The translations under genes and the position numbers were made by a program. This document shows positions 1 to 5,564 of a DNA stretch of 5,564 nt, piece by piece; the stretch's first letter is position 1, and the number at the start of each line of letters is the position of its first letter. The stretch lies in the NCBI GenBank assembly GCA_943324575.2, contig CALPMD020000105.1:1-5564 (forward strand). Reading direction: 5' to 3'. Source of the DNA: Akkermansia muciniphila. Lineage in GTDB: Bacteria; Verrucomicrobiota; Verrucomicrobiia; Verrucomicrobiales; Akkermansiaceae. A model generated the notes under the pieces. It was not told where the DNA came from and searched no databases. It worked only from the letters and a program-made list of their open reading frames with translations.

Positions 1-285
1 AATCTCCTTCTTGATGCGCACCAGCATGCGGTTGAACGGCTGGGTTTCGCTGATGCTGATCTTTGGCTCCAGCCCTTCCAGTCCGGGAATCCCGCGAAGC
101 TTGCCCAGCAGCCGGTCAATCGATTCCGCGGCACCGGCGACGAACAGGTTGATGCCCTCGGTACTCAGCAGAATCGTTCCTTTGAGCTCCCAAGCTTTGC
201 ACGCTGTAATGAGCTCCTCCCGTAGGTCCTTCAGGCCCGTGAGTTCGGCAAAGCGGTAAGTCGAGATGTTGGTGACGGCAGACAC
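1..285 (-). CDS. trhO: tRNA uridine-34 5-hydroxylase TrhO (YceA/UPF0176 family), N-terminal part
   Basis: This is the N-terminal 95 residues of a TrhO/YceA-type protein; the 3' part lies beyond the left edge. Members of this family hydroxylate uridine-34 in tRNA anticodons, the first step towards 5-carboxymethoxy- or methoxyuridine at the wobble position. They combine an N-terminal ferredoxin-like domain with a rhodanese domain. Visible hallmarks are the opening NISTYRF, the block LKGTILLSTEGIN (residues 34-46, with the family's EGIN signature), and FNRMLVRIKKEI (84-95), which matches the segment just before the rhodanese domain. The catalytic rhodanese cysteine is not in view. I chose the GTG at 285 because the conserved family sequence begins about 10 residues after it. 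The frame stays open upstream to 358, but the only other start codon in it is a TTG at 291. No Shine-Dalgarno sequence precedes the GTG. The gene is in the same direction as ruvB, 158 bp downstream of it, so co-transcription is possible but not shown. The family call is firm; the modification role is by homology. Confidence 0.85.
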   Translation of the reverse strand, partial: MSAVTNISTYRFAELTGLKDLREELITACKAWELKGTILLSTEGINLFVAGAAESIDRLLGKLRGIPGLEGLEPKISISETQPFNRMLVRIKKEI

Positions 286-289
286 GGCC

Positions 290-312
290 AAAAAACAGCA
301 CGAAGCCCGTGC
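290..312 (-). terminator. terminator-like hairpin with T6 tract immediately before trhO
   Basis: Read on the minus strand, a 5-bp GC-rich stem (GCACG with CGTGC, 298-302 with 308-312, 5-nt loop) is followed by TGTTTTTT ending at 290. This has the form of a weak intrinsic terminator. It lies downstream of ruvB and only four bases before the trhO GTG. It may end ruvB transcription or act as an attenuator in the trhO leader. The stem is short, so it could be chance. Confidence 0.3.
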
Positions 313-373
313 CCTGACAAGGCCGCGTTTTACCGTCTGGAAACGCGTTGAGGCGGATTATTTGGGAGACTTC

Positions 374-423
374 CTCTGCCTAGACGCGTTCCAGCAGTGC
401 TACTGCGACGCCCTTAGGCAGAG
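374..423. repeat. nested inverted repeat between ruvB and trhO
   Basis: A perfect 9-bp inverted repeat (CTCTGCCTA at 374-382, TAGGCAGAG at 415-423) encloses a second perfect 5-bp hairpin (GCAGT at 394-398, ACTGC at 402-406, loop GCT). It begins about 20 nt after the ruvB stop codon. No T-run follows the outer stem on either strand, so it is not a canonical intrinsic terminator. It may stabilise the ruvB mRNA 3' end, be Rho-associated, or be a copy of a dispersed palindromic repeat; the sequence does not decide. Confidence 0.55.
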
Positions 424-443
424 CAAAAAAGGCGAATAGTGGC

Positions 444-1475
444 TCAAAACAAGTTCGATTGAGGGTCGTTTGAGAGGGTGGCGGGCATGGGGGCGCCGAT
501 TTTTTCGTAGGCGGCGGGCATGGCGGTGCGGCCGCGAGGGGTGCGCATGAGGAGGCCTTGCATGATTAAAAACGGTTCGTGGACTTCCTCGATGGTCGCT
601 GAGTCTTCGCCCACAGCTACGGCGAGGGAATTGAGGCCGACGGGACCGCCCCCGAATTTATAGATCAGCACTTCCAGCAGCCGCTTATCCATTTCGTCGA
701 GGCCTTGGGAGTCGATTTCGATCATCGCCAGTGCGTCGTCGGCGATTTTACCATCAATGATGCCGCTGCCGCGGACTTGGGCAAAATCGCGCACCCAGCG
801 CAACAGCGCGTTGGCGACCCGGGGCGTGCCACGGGAGCGCGAGGCGACTTCGAGCGCGCCCGCCCGTTCGATCGGCACGTCGAGCAATCCTGCCGAGCGT
901 TCGATGATTTGCGCCAATTCGTCGTGGGTGTAATAATCCAGACGATTCGCCAAGCCAAAGCGCGAGCGCAGGGGAGCTGTCAGCATGCCCGAGCGCGTAG
1001 TCGCGCCGACGAGGGTGAAGCGCGGTAGGTTGATCTGGATTGACCGTGCCGACGGCCCGGAGTCGATGATGATATCGAGCCGGAAATCTTCCATCGCTGG
1101 GTACAAATACTCCTCGATGGCGGGGTGGAGGCGATGGATTTCGTCGATAAAGAGGATGTCGCCCTTCTGGATGTTGGTCAAAATACCAGCGAGATCGCCT
1201 GCTTTTTCGATCTGCGGCCCCGAGGTCGTATGGAGTTGGGTCCCTGCAGCGCGGGCGATGAGGTTGGCCAAGGTGGTCTTGCCCAGTCCCGGCGGGCCGG
1301 AAAGCAGCACGTGGTCGAGCACGTCGCCGCGTTGTTTCGCCGCTTCCAACATCAGCAAAATCCGCTCCTTGACCTTTTCCTGGCCGATGAACTCCGAAAA
1401 TGCCGGCGGCCGCAGGGAAACGTCGAAGGGCGTCGCGGGTGCGGCGGTGGTTTGTTGGTAGAAGTTTTCGGACAT
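444..1475 (-). CDS. ruvB: Holliday junction branch migration ATPase RuvB
   Basis: This complete 343-residue protein has the usual length for RuvB, the AAA+ hexameric motor that, with RuvA, drives branch migration of Holliday junctions in recombinational repair. The N-terminal segment [12 protein letters not shown] (21-32) is typical of the family. Walker A is GPPGLGKTT (60-68) and Walker B is ILFIDEIH (107-114). The sensor 1 region is LVGATTRSG (155-163). PLRSRFG (168-174) carries the arginine-finger region, and RGTPRVAN (215-222) the sensor 2 arginine. The C-terminal winged helix (about 262-335) contains [14 protein letters not shown] and the terminal hallmark RTPRGR (311-316). All catalytic motifs are intact. 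The ATG at 1475 gives a normal N-terminus, but the bases before it (GCACCCGCCCG) are not a Shine-Dalgarno sequence. ruvA and ruvC, often adjacent in other bacteria, are not in the window. ruvB is divergent from rpsA. I saw no LexA-type operator upstream, so SOS control is not supported. Confidence 0.98.
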   Translation of the reverse strand: MSENFYQQTTAAPATPFDVSLRPPAFSEFIGQEKVKERILLMLEAAKQRGDVLDHVLLSGPPGLGKTTLANLIARAAGTQLHTTSGPQIEKAGDLAGILTNIQKGDILFIDEIHRLHPAIEEYLYPAMEDFRLDIIIDSGPSARSIQINLPRFTLVGATTRSGMLTAPLRSRFGLANRLDYYTHDELAQIIERSAGLLDVPIERAGALEVASRSRGTPRVANALLRWVRDFAQVRGSGIIDGKIADDALAMIEIDSQGLDEMDKRLLEVLIYKFGGGPVGLNSLAVAVGEDSATIEEVHEPFLIMQGLLMRTPRGRTAMPAAYEKIGAPMPATLSNDPQSNLF

Positions 1476-1701
1476 CGGGCGGGTGCGCCATGATGGAAGC
1501 GCAATGGGCGTCGCGTGAGAAGTGCAGAGTGCGGTTTTCTTTGCCTTTGGCCTTGCTATCAGCGGTTTCGTGGCTAGTTTCGCCGTCCGTTTATCTTTCT
1601 ACTGGCAGACGGTTGGCGCCCCGGTGTCTGTCAGTTTTACTTTTCGGGGCAATTACAGGAAGAAAACGAACCAACAACACAACCCCAAACCAAATACCAA
1701 T
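1476..1701. promoter_or_regulatory. divergent ruvB-rpsA intergenic region
   Basis: These 226 bp must hold the promoters of ruvB (leftward) and rpsA (rightward). I could not identify a convincing -35/-10 pair in either direction. T-rich stretches around 1538-1600 are the likeliest place for the rpsA promoter. The right-hand part is the rpsA leader: a hairpin at 1601-1635, then a G-poor, A/C-rich stretch from about 1660 up to the start codon. The rpsA frame is open back to 1522, but that stretch is hydrophobic, then N/Q/K-rich, and does not resemble any S1 N-terminus, so I treat it as non-coding. Confidence 0.6.
1601..1644 (+). promoter_or_regulatory. hairpin with T-runs in the rpsA leader (candidate attenuator or S1 autoregulatory element)
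   Basis: ACTGGCAGAC (1601-1610) pairs with GTCTGTCAGT (1626-1635), a 10-bp stem with one G-U wobble and a 15-nt GC-rich loop. It is followed at once by T-runs (TTTT at 1635-1638, TTTT at 1641-1644). It lies 66 nt before the rpsA ATG. The form resembles an intrinsic terminator or attenuator. S1 synthesis is autoregulated through its leader in Escherichia coli, so a regulatory role is plausible, but this is inference. Confidence 0.4.
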
Positions 1702-3411
1702 ATGGCTTACGCATGCGCGGAACCCACTAACCAAGAACTGAACGACCTCATCGATTCCAAGTTTCGCGAATTCCGCGAAGGATCGATCGTCAAGGGCACG
1801 ATTCTCGAAATCCGCCCCCAAGTCGTTCTAGTTGATATCGGCTACAAGTCCGAAGGAGCCATCCCATCGAACGAGTTCGAGGATGAAGAAATCGAAATCG
1901 GCGACGAGATCGAAGTGCTTCTCGAAAGACTTGAAAACGATGAAGGCATGGTCGTCCTTTCCAAGGAAAAGGCCGCCCACAAACAAAACTGGGAGAAAAT
2001 CGTCAAGGTTTTCCAAGAAGGCGGACTCGTTCGCGGCAAGGTCAAGGCAGTCGTCAAAGGCGGCCTTACCGTCAATGTCGGCGTCGAAGCGTTCCTTCCC
2101 GGTTCGCAAGTGGACATCATTCCACCGAAAGATCTCAACGAATTCGTCGGCAACGTCTACGAATTCAAAATCGTCAAGGTCAACGACGAGCGCAAGAACA
2201 TCGTTCTTTCCCGTCGCGAAGTCATCGAAGCCGAGCGCTCCGAGCAACGTCAAACCTTCCTTCAATCGGTCAAAATCGGCGACAAGGTCACCGGTGCGAT
2301 CAAGAACATCACCGACTTCGGTGCCTTCGTCGATCTGGCTGGCATGGACGGTCTGTTGCACATCACCGACATGTCGTGGGGTCGCATCAACCATCCTTCC
2401 GAACTGCTTCACATCGGCCAATCGATGGATGTCATCATCCTCGACGTGGATCGCGAGAAAGAGCGTGTTTCGCTCGGCCTCAAGCAAATGTCCGACAATC
2501 CTTGGGAAGACATCGAGCGGAAGTACCCGATCGGTCACAACGTCAAGGGCCGCGTCACCAAGCTCCTGCCATATGGCGCGTTCATCGAAATCGAGCGCGG
2601 TGTCGAAGGACTCGTGCACGTTTCCGAACTTTCCTGGGTCAAGCGCATCACTCGCCCGAGCGATGTGCTCGAAATCGGCCAAGAAATCTCGGCCGTCGTT
2701 CTCGGCATCAGCATCGAAGAGCAGAAGATCTCGCTCGGCGTTCGCCAGCTCGATTCCAACCCATGGGATGAAATCGAACTTCGCTACCCAGTCGGCGCAA
2801 CGATCAAGGGCCCGGTCCGCAACCTCACCGCTTACGGTGCGTTTGTCGAACTGGAAGAAGGCATCGACGGTATGATCCACGTCTCGGACATGTCCTGGAC
2901 GCGCAAGATCAACCACCCATCGGAAGTTCTCAAGAAGAACGACGAAGTGGAAGCCATCGTGCTCGCCATCGACAAGGCCAACCAACGCGTTTCCCTCGGT
3001 ATCAAACAAACCGAAGGCGATCCATGGAGCCTCATCGACAGCCGCTTCAAGGTCGGCGATCTCGTCAAGGGCACGGTCGCTAAGATCGCTTCCTTCGGCG
3101 CATTCATCAGCCTCGACGGTGACATCGACGGCCTCATCCACATCTCGCAACTCAGCGAAGACCACGTGGAGAAGGTCAAAGACATCATCAAGGTCGGCGA
3201 AGAAATCGAAGCCCGCGTCATCAAGGTCGACAAGGTCGAGCGCCGCATCGGTCTCTCGATCAAGGCCGTTGGTTACTCCGACGAGCAGCTCAAGAAGGAA
3301 AGCGCCAGCTTCGAAAGCCTTCGTCCGTCTTCCGAGATGGTCGGCCTCGAACAAGCGTTCAACCTCGCCGCTGCCGTGACTGAGGACTGGAGCCCAAGTC
3401 AGGAAGATTGA
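1702..3411 (+). CDS. rpsA: 30S ribosomal protein S1, six S1 domains
   Basis: This 569-residue S1 protein of the small ribosomal subunit binds mRNA and helps it load and unfold on the 30S platform. Six S1 (OB-fold) domains can be traced at about 27-91, 108-172, 193-261, 278-348, 365-435 and 452-520. The first two are divergent, as in Proteobacteria, and bind the ribosome through S2 there. Domains 3-6 carry the strongly conserved core, for example ITDFGAFVDL (203-212), LPYGAFIEI (289-297), LTAYGAFVEL (375-384) and IASFGAFISL (462-471), each followed by GL/GM-hH-hS. Length is close to the 557 residues of E. coli S1. The tail after 521 is acidic at its end. I chose the ATG at 1702 because family similarity starts there; the frame extends to 1522 without S1-like sequence. 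No Shine-Dalgarno sequence lies at the usual distance; the nearest purine run, AGGAAG, is about 40 nt upstream. Codon use is strongly biased to C-ending codons such as ATC and GTC and to AAG, as expected of a highly expressed gene. An intrinsic terminator follows. Confidence 0.98.
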   Translation: MAYACAEPTNQELNDLIDSKFREFREGSIVKGTILEIRPQVVLVDIGYKSEGAIPSNEFEDEEIEIGDEIEVLLERLENDEGMVVLSKEKAAHKQNWEKIVKVFQEGGLVRGKVKAVVKGGLTVNVGVEAFLPGSQVDIIPPKDLNEFVGNVYEFKIVKVNDERKNIVLSRREVIEAERSEQRQTFLQSVKIGDKVTGAIKNITDFGAFVDLAGMDGLLHITDMSWGRINHPSELLHIGQSMDVIILDVDREKERVSLGLKQMSDNPWEDIERKYPIGHNVKGRVTKLLPYGAFIEIERGVEGLVHVSELSWVKRITRPSDVLEIGQEISAVVLGISIEEQKISLGVRQLDSNPWDEIELRYPVGATIKGPVRNLTAYGAFVELEEGIDGMIHVSDMSWTRKINHPSEVLKKNDEVEAIVLAIDKANQRVSLGIKQTEGDPWSLIDSRFKVGDLVKGTVAKIASFGAFISLDGDIDGLIHISQLSEDHVEKVKDIIKVGEEIEARVIKVDKVERRIGLSIKAVGYSDEQLKKESASFESLRPSSEMVGLEQAFNLAAAVTEDWSPSQED

Positions 3412-3426
3412 TCCTAAATATTAAGA

Positions 3427-3458
3427 AAGCCGGACAGGGAAACCTGTCCGGCTTTTTT
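3427..3458 (+). terminator. intrinsic terminator of rpsA, probably bidirectional
   Basis: A perfect 12-bp stem (AAGCCGGACAGG at 3427-3438 with its complement at 3443-3454) is closed by a GAAA tetraloop and followed by T-residues to 3458. It begins 15 nt after the rpsA stop codon. On the minus strand the stem is followed by CTTTCTT, so it can also stop transcription arriving from hpf. Confidence 0.95.
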
Positions 3459-3470
3459 ATTTCTAGGTCA

Positions 3471-3505
3471 TTTAAAATAGGTCTTATAGGCCCTATGGGA
3501 CCTAT
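3471..3505 (-). terminator. candidate terminator hairpin of hpf
   Basis: ATAGGTC (3477-3483) pairs with GACCTAT (3499-3505), with an inner ATAG/CTAT stem (3486-3489 with 3493-3496, loop GCC). Read on the minus strand, it begins one base after the hpf stop codon and ends in TATTTTAAA, a weak T-run. It may end hpf mRNA together with the stronger hairpin just beyond it. The inner and outer stems are separated by unequal unpaired bases, so stability is moderate. Confidence 0.45.
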
Positions 3506-3506
3506 C

Positions 3507-4094
3507 TCAACTGTTGATGTCCATGGCCGCGTATTCGCCGTCCTTGCGGCGGTAGACGATCGTCAAACAACCGCGGCGGGCACTCTTATAGAGCACGAAG
3601 GGCCGATCCGAGAGTTCTAGCTGCATGATCGCATCTTCCTTGAACATAGTCCGGATGGAGTAGTTATCGGGGAAAACGATGAAGGGTTCCGGCTCGATGT
3701 CCGAACCTGCGGGGTGGTCAAGCACCGCTTCATTGAAGAATCGTTCTTCGACGTGGCGGATCGACTCGTTGCGGTGTGGGCGATGCAGTTTCATTAGCCG
3801 TGTCTTATGCTTGCGCATACGGCGGGCAATTTTTTCGATCGTCTCGTCAAGAGCCGCGTACATGTCCTTGCCCTCGGTATGGGCTTCGATGGTGATGTGA
3901 TTGGCGCAGAAAAGAATGATTTCGGCAATATGCCGGTTTTTTTGGACGTCGAGAATGACCTTGGCCTCAATGATTCGCGGGTAGTCGAGATGCAGACCTT
4001 CGATCTTTTTGTGCGCGTGGTCGCGGAGGGCATCAGTCACTTGCTCGTGCCGGACCGTGACGGTGATCGGCAGATTGACGTTGGCAGTTTGCAT
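3507..4094 (-). CDS. hpf: ribosome hibernation promoting factor, long form (S30AE family)
   Basis: This complete 195-residue protein has the two-domain layout of long HPF. The N-terminal S30AE domain (about 6-103) has the expected beta-alpha-beta-beta-beta-alpha pattern and binds the 30S decoding site, blocking mRNA and tRNA. The stretch EGKDMYAALDETIEKIARRMRKHK (74-97) is the typical last helix with its basic end. A variable linker (about 104-138) is followed by the small C-terminal dimerisation domain (about 139-193), with MFKEDAIMQLELSDRPFVLY (150-169) and TIVYRRKDGEYAAMD (178-192). That domain lets two factors join ribosomes into inactive 100S dimers. The short form of gamma-proteobacteria and YfiA lack it, so dimerisation by a single protein is expected here. 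The ATG at 4094 starts at the expected place; no Shine-Dalgarno sequence precedes it, only a G-poor A/C-rich leader. It converges on rpsA and lies 137 bp downstream of an unrelated gene on the same strand, so it probably has its own promoter. Confidence 0.96.
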   Translation of the reverse strand: MQTANVNLPITVTVRHEQVTDALRDHAHKKIEGLHLDYPRIIEAKVILDVQKNRHIAEIILFCANHITIEAHTEGKDMYAALDETIEKIARRMRKHKTRLMKLHRPHRNESIRHVEERFFNEAVLDHPAGSDIEPEPFIVFPDNYSIRTMFKEDAIMQLELSDRPFVLYKSARRGCLTIVYRRKDGEYAAMDINS

Positions 4095-4122
4095 TGGTTC
4101 TTTTGGTTTAGTTTTTTAGGTT

Positions 4123-4135
4123 CAATGGACCATTG
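4123..4135. promoter_or_regulatory. 13-bp perfect palindrome upstream of hpf (candidate operator)
   Basis: CAATGG-A-CCATTG is a perfect dyad with a one-base centre, 28 bp before the hpf start codon. A one-base centre is too small for a good RNA hairpin loop, so a protein-binding DNA site is the more natural reading. No regulator can be named from the sequence. Confidence 0.35.
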
Positions 4136-4196
4136 GTTTTAACCGCCTGATCCACTTAACAAGTTGAACCCAAAATGCCCAGAACGCTACACCCAA

Positions 4197-4223
4197 CTCC
4201 AGAAATCCGAAGATTTTTTGGAG
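4197..4223 (-). terminator. UUCG-capped hairpin after the AsmA-like gene (possible terminator or mRNA end)
   Basis: On the minus strand, CTCCA and TGGAG (4219-4223 with 4197-4201) and the inner stem AAATC/GATTT (4212-4216 with 4203-4207) form a hairpin with a small 2x1 internal loop. It is capped by C-TTCG-G, an exceptionally stable RNA tetraloop. It starts 8 nt after the stop codon of the gene at 4232. No T-run follows, so it may protect the mRNA 3' end or act with Rho, not as a classical intrinsic terminator. Confidence 0.5.
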
Positions 4224-4231
4224 GTTCTGAG

Positions 4232-5564
4232 TTAGCGCGGGCGGGTGAGCTCTTCGAAGCTTGAACCTTTATTCTCCGCAGGGGGTAGCGGGTTCTGGGG
4301 TGCCGCCACAGCGGACGAGTAAAGCTCTCTAAAATTGTCCGTCGGGGCGGTCACTTGGCCGCCTACTTTCAGGGTGATCCAGCGGAATCCATCCTCCGAA
4401 GGGCCCAAGATAGTATTGAGGCGCGAGGCGGTTGAGGTGTTAATCATGCCGCTAGGGATGCCGACTTGGAGATTACCAGAGAGTGATTGATTGGAGGCGA
4501 GGGAGATTTCACCACGCAGGGCCATGCGTTCGCGGTTTTCGAAGTTGAGGTTCCGAAGGCTCACGCTGCTGTCTTGGCGGCTAATCTTACCGAAGGTATT
4601 GGCGGTAAAGACTGGACGTTCGTACCAGTTGTCGCCCATTGCCTGCGCCAGAGCAAAGAGGAAGGGGAACCCTTTAACTTCGAGGGGGGAACTGGGGGAG
4701 TTGCGGAAGCTTAGATCGAGAATAGGAGATGGATTTGCCGTGGGGAAAAATGAAAAGTAGTTCGATTCCGGGGCAGGCATGGATTCGATCCTGCCGGAGA
4801 CCAAACGGCCGAGAGAGCGGCCGAGAAAGGTCGATAATTCAAACGCTTCCAGGCGGACAGCCAGCGTGGAGCGGTTTTCGGGCGAGAATGGAGTAAGGGT
4901 CCCCGAGAGCTCGCATGCTCCACCTTTGCTCGTTTCATGTAATAGGCGAAGATTGATGACATTCGTCTCGTTGCCATTGAATTCAAAAAGTGCGCGATCT
5001 AGCTGGAACTTTGGCCAACCTGGGATGGAGACTTGTCCTTGATTGAGGCGCAGTTGGGTTCGTTTACCCACGAGGTCGGAGTAGAGCGAGGCTTGAGTGT
5101 CCGAGAGTTTGAGGGCGGGTATTGCTGAGCTTCCCACCGTGACATTTAACTTCGGAGCCCGATAGCGCTTGAATTGGAAAGGTGGGAGGCCACTCGCCAC
5201 CTCATGATTGCGCACGGCTGCATTCGGCACTGGCGTTTGCAATACCAGCGTGCCCTCGTCTATCAGAACTTCTTCACCACTCATCTGCTGTCCCAGAAAG
5301 CTCGAGACGAAGATATCAGCATTCAATCTGTGGAGAACTAGGCTTCTGAGGATGTTTCCAGAGGGCCACTCGAGTGAGAGGGATCCTGCATTCGCGGTGC
5401 TTGGGTTCATCCGGAATTGCTCCAACTGGGCGTCGGCACCGGTCGACTGAGCGATTTTTCGGACGAGCCCATCGCGAAACGGGCTGCTATTGGCGTAAAT
5501 GATGGCAATGCCCGCGGTGAGTATGGAAAGAAAGACGATGATGACTGCAGCAGAGACTTGAATG
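4232..5564 (-). CDS. membrane-anchored AsmA-like protein, N-terminus beyond the right edge
   Basis: An open frame of 443 codons is visible and continues past the right edge. A TTG at 5425 could be taken as its start, but in-frame coding sequence continues upstream and encodes a clear transmembrane helix (VIIVFLSILTAGIAIIYA, visible residues 7-24), followed by YANSSPFRDGLVRKIAQSTGADAQ. A short N-terminal anchor followed by a helix ending in a TG motif, then a long beta-rich region, is the AsmA layout. Near the C-terminus, MALRGEISLASNQSLSGNLQ (347-366) and ITLKVGGQVTAP (396-407) resemble the repeated strand pattern of AsmA C-terminal domains. The last 22 residues are proline-rich and probably disordered. 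AsmA-family proteins sit in the envelope of diderm bacteria, and several are implicated in phospholipid transport to the outer membrane or in its assembly. The family call rests on architecture and pattern, not on a diagnostic motif; it could be another beta-rich envelope protein. Its relation to the downstream hpf is probably only proximity. Confidence 0.85.
   Translation of the reverse strand, partial: IQVSAAVIIVFLSILTAGIAIIYANSSPFRDGLVRKIAQSTGADAQLEQFRMNPSTANAGSLSLEWPSGNILRSLVLHRLNADIFVSSFLGQQMSGEEVLIDEGTLVLQTPVPNAAVRNHEVASGLPPFQFKRYRAPKLNVTVGSSAIPALKLSDTQASLYSDLVGKRTQLRLNQGQVSIPGWPKFQLDRALFEFNGNETNVINLRLLHETSKGGACELSGTLTPFSPENRSTLAVRLEAFELSTFLGRSLGRLVSGRIESMPAPESNYFSFFPTANPSPILDLSFRNSPSSPLEVKGFPFLFALAQAMGDNWYERPVFTANTFGKISRQDSSVSLRNLNFENRERMALRGEISLASNQSLSGNLQVGIPSGMINTSTASRLNTILGPSEDGFRWITLKVGGQVTAPTDNFRELYSSAVAAPQNPLPPAENKGSSFEELTRPR

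Noticed and set aside
11..259. 82-codon plus-strand frame at the left edge
   Set aside because: It is antisense to trhO, whose frame gives conserved family blocks; the plus-strand product is S/R/P-rich with no recognisable pattern.
374..423. Integron attC site
   Set aside because: The arms lack the required RYYYAAC and GTTRRRY core sites, and there are no cassette-like genes nearby.
754..1491. 245-codon minus-strand frame overlapping ruvB
   Set aside because: It is a frame-shifted shadow of ruvB, R/P-rich with no family features, while the ruvB frame has every catalytic motif.
1522..1701. 60-residue N-terminal extension of ribosomal protein S1 from an upstream ATG
   Set aside because: The extension is hydrophobic, then N/Q/K-rich, unlike any S1 N-terminus. 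It spans the leader hairpin and A/C-rich tract, while family similarity begins at the ATG at 1702.
1476..1701. LexA/SOS operator for ruvB
   Set aside because: I looked for TGTTC-N4-GAACA-like and CTG-N10-CAG-like dyads in the divergent region and saw none convincing.
1828..3354. 508-codon open frame antisense to rpsA
   Set aside because: It lies wholly within rpsA. The strongly biased codon use of rpsA leaves the antisense frame free of stops, and the product is a low-complexity D/F/V-rich sequence.
4095..4231. Sigma-54 promoter for hpf
   Set aside because: No TGGC-N8-TTGC-like -24/-12 pair is present on the minus strand upstream of hpf, although TGGGC occurs in the region.
5423..5425. TTG at 5425 as the start of the AsmA-like gene
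   Set aside because: The same frame continues upstream to the window edge and encodes a clear transmembrane helix, so the real start lies outside.

Overview
This 5.6 kb window reads as an ordinary chromosomal housekeeping segment. All four complete or partial genes with a recognisable family are core bacterial functions, and nothing points to phage, plasmid, transposon, CRISPR or a defence system. The type of TrhO, the six-domain S1 protein, the long-form HPF, and the lack of Shine-Dalgarno sequences would fit a member of the PVC group, most likely Verrucomicrobiota. That assignment is recall-based inference and has not been tested by a search.

Layout from left to right. Positions 1-285 (minus strand) hold the N-terminal 95 codons of a TrhO/YceA-type tRNA uridine-34 hydroxylase, which runs off the left edge. 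A 158-bp gap (286-443) follows. It carries a nested inverted repeat, a terminator-like hairpin just before trhO, and an unexplained 57-codon open frame on the plus strand. Next is a complete ruvB (444-1475, minus). A 226-bp divergent intergenic region (1476-1701) holds the promoters of ruvB and rpsA and a hairpin in the rpsA leader. rpsA (1702-3411, plus) encodes a full six-domain ribosomal protein S1. The 95-bp convergent gap after it holds a textbook intrinsic terminator and a second hairpin for the opposing gene. hpf (3507-4094, minus) encodes a long-form ribosome hibernation factor. After a 137-bp gap with a UUCG-type hairpin and a 13-bp palindrome, a membrane-anchored AsmA-like protein occupies 4232 to the right edge (minus); its start lies outside the window.

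Functionally, rpsA and hpf both act on the 30S subunit. S1 helps mRNA load during growth, and HPF parks ribosomes as dimers in stationary phase. They converge tail to tail, so they are separate transcription units and not an operon. trhO modifies tRNA wobble uridine, and ruvB is the motor for Holliday-junction branch migration. The last gene is probably an envelope protein unrelated to the others.

I did not find a convincing undescribed system. The observations most worth checking are regulatory: the hairpin followed by T-runs in the rpsA leader, G-poor A/C-rich leaders without Shine-Dalgarno sequences before rpsA and hpf, the palindrome before hpf, and the structured ruvB-trhO gap.
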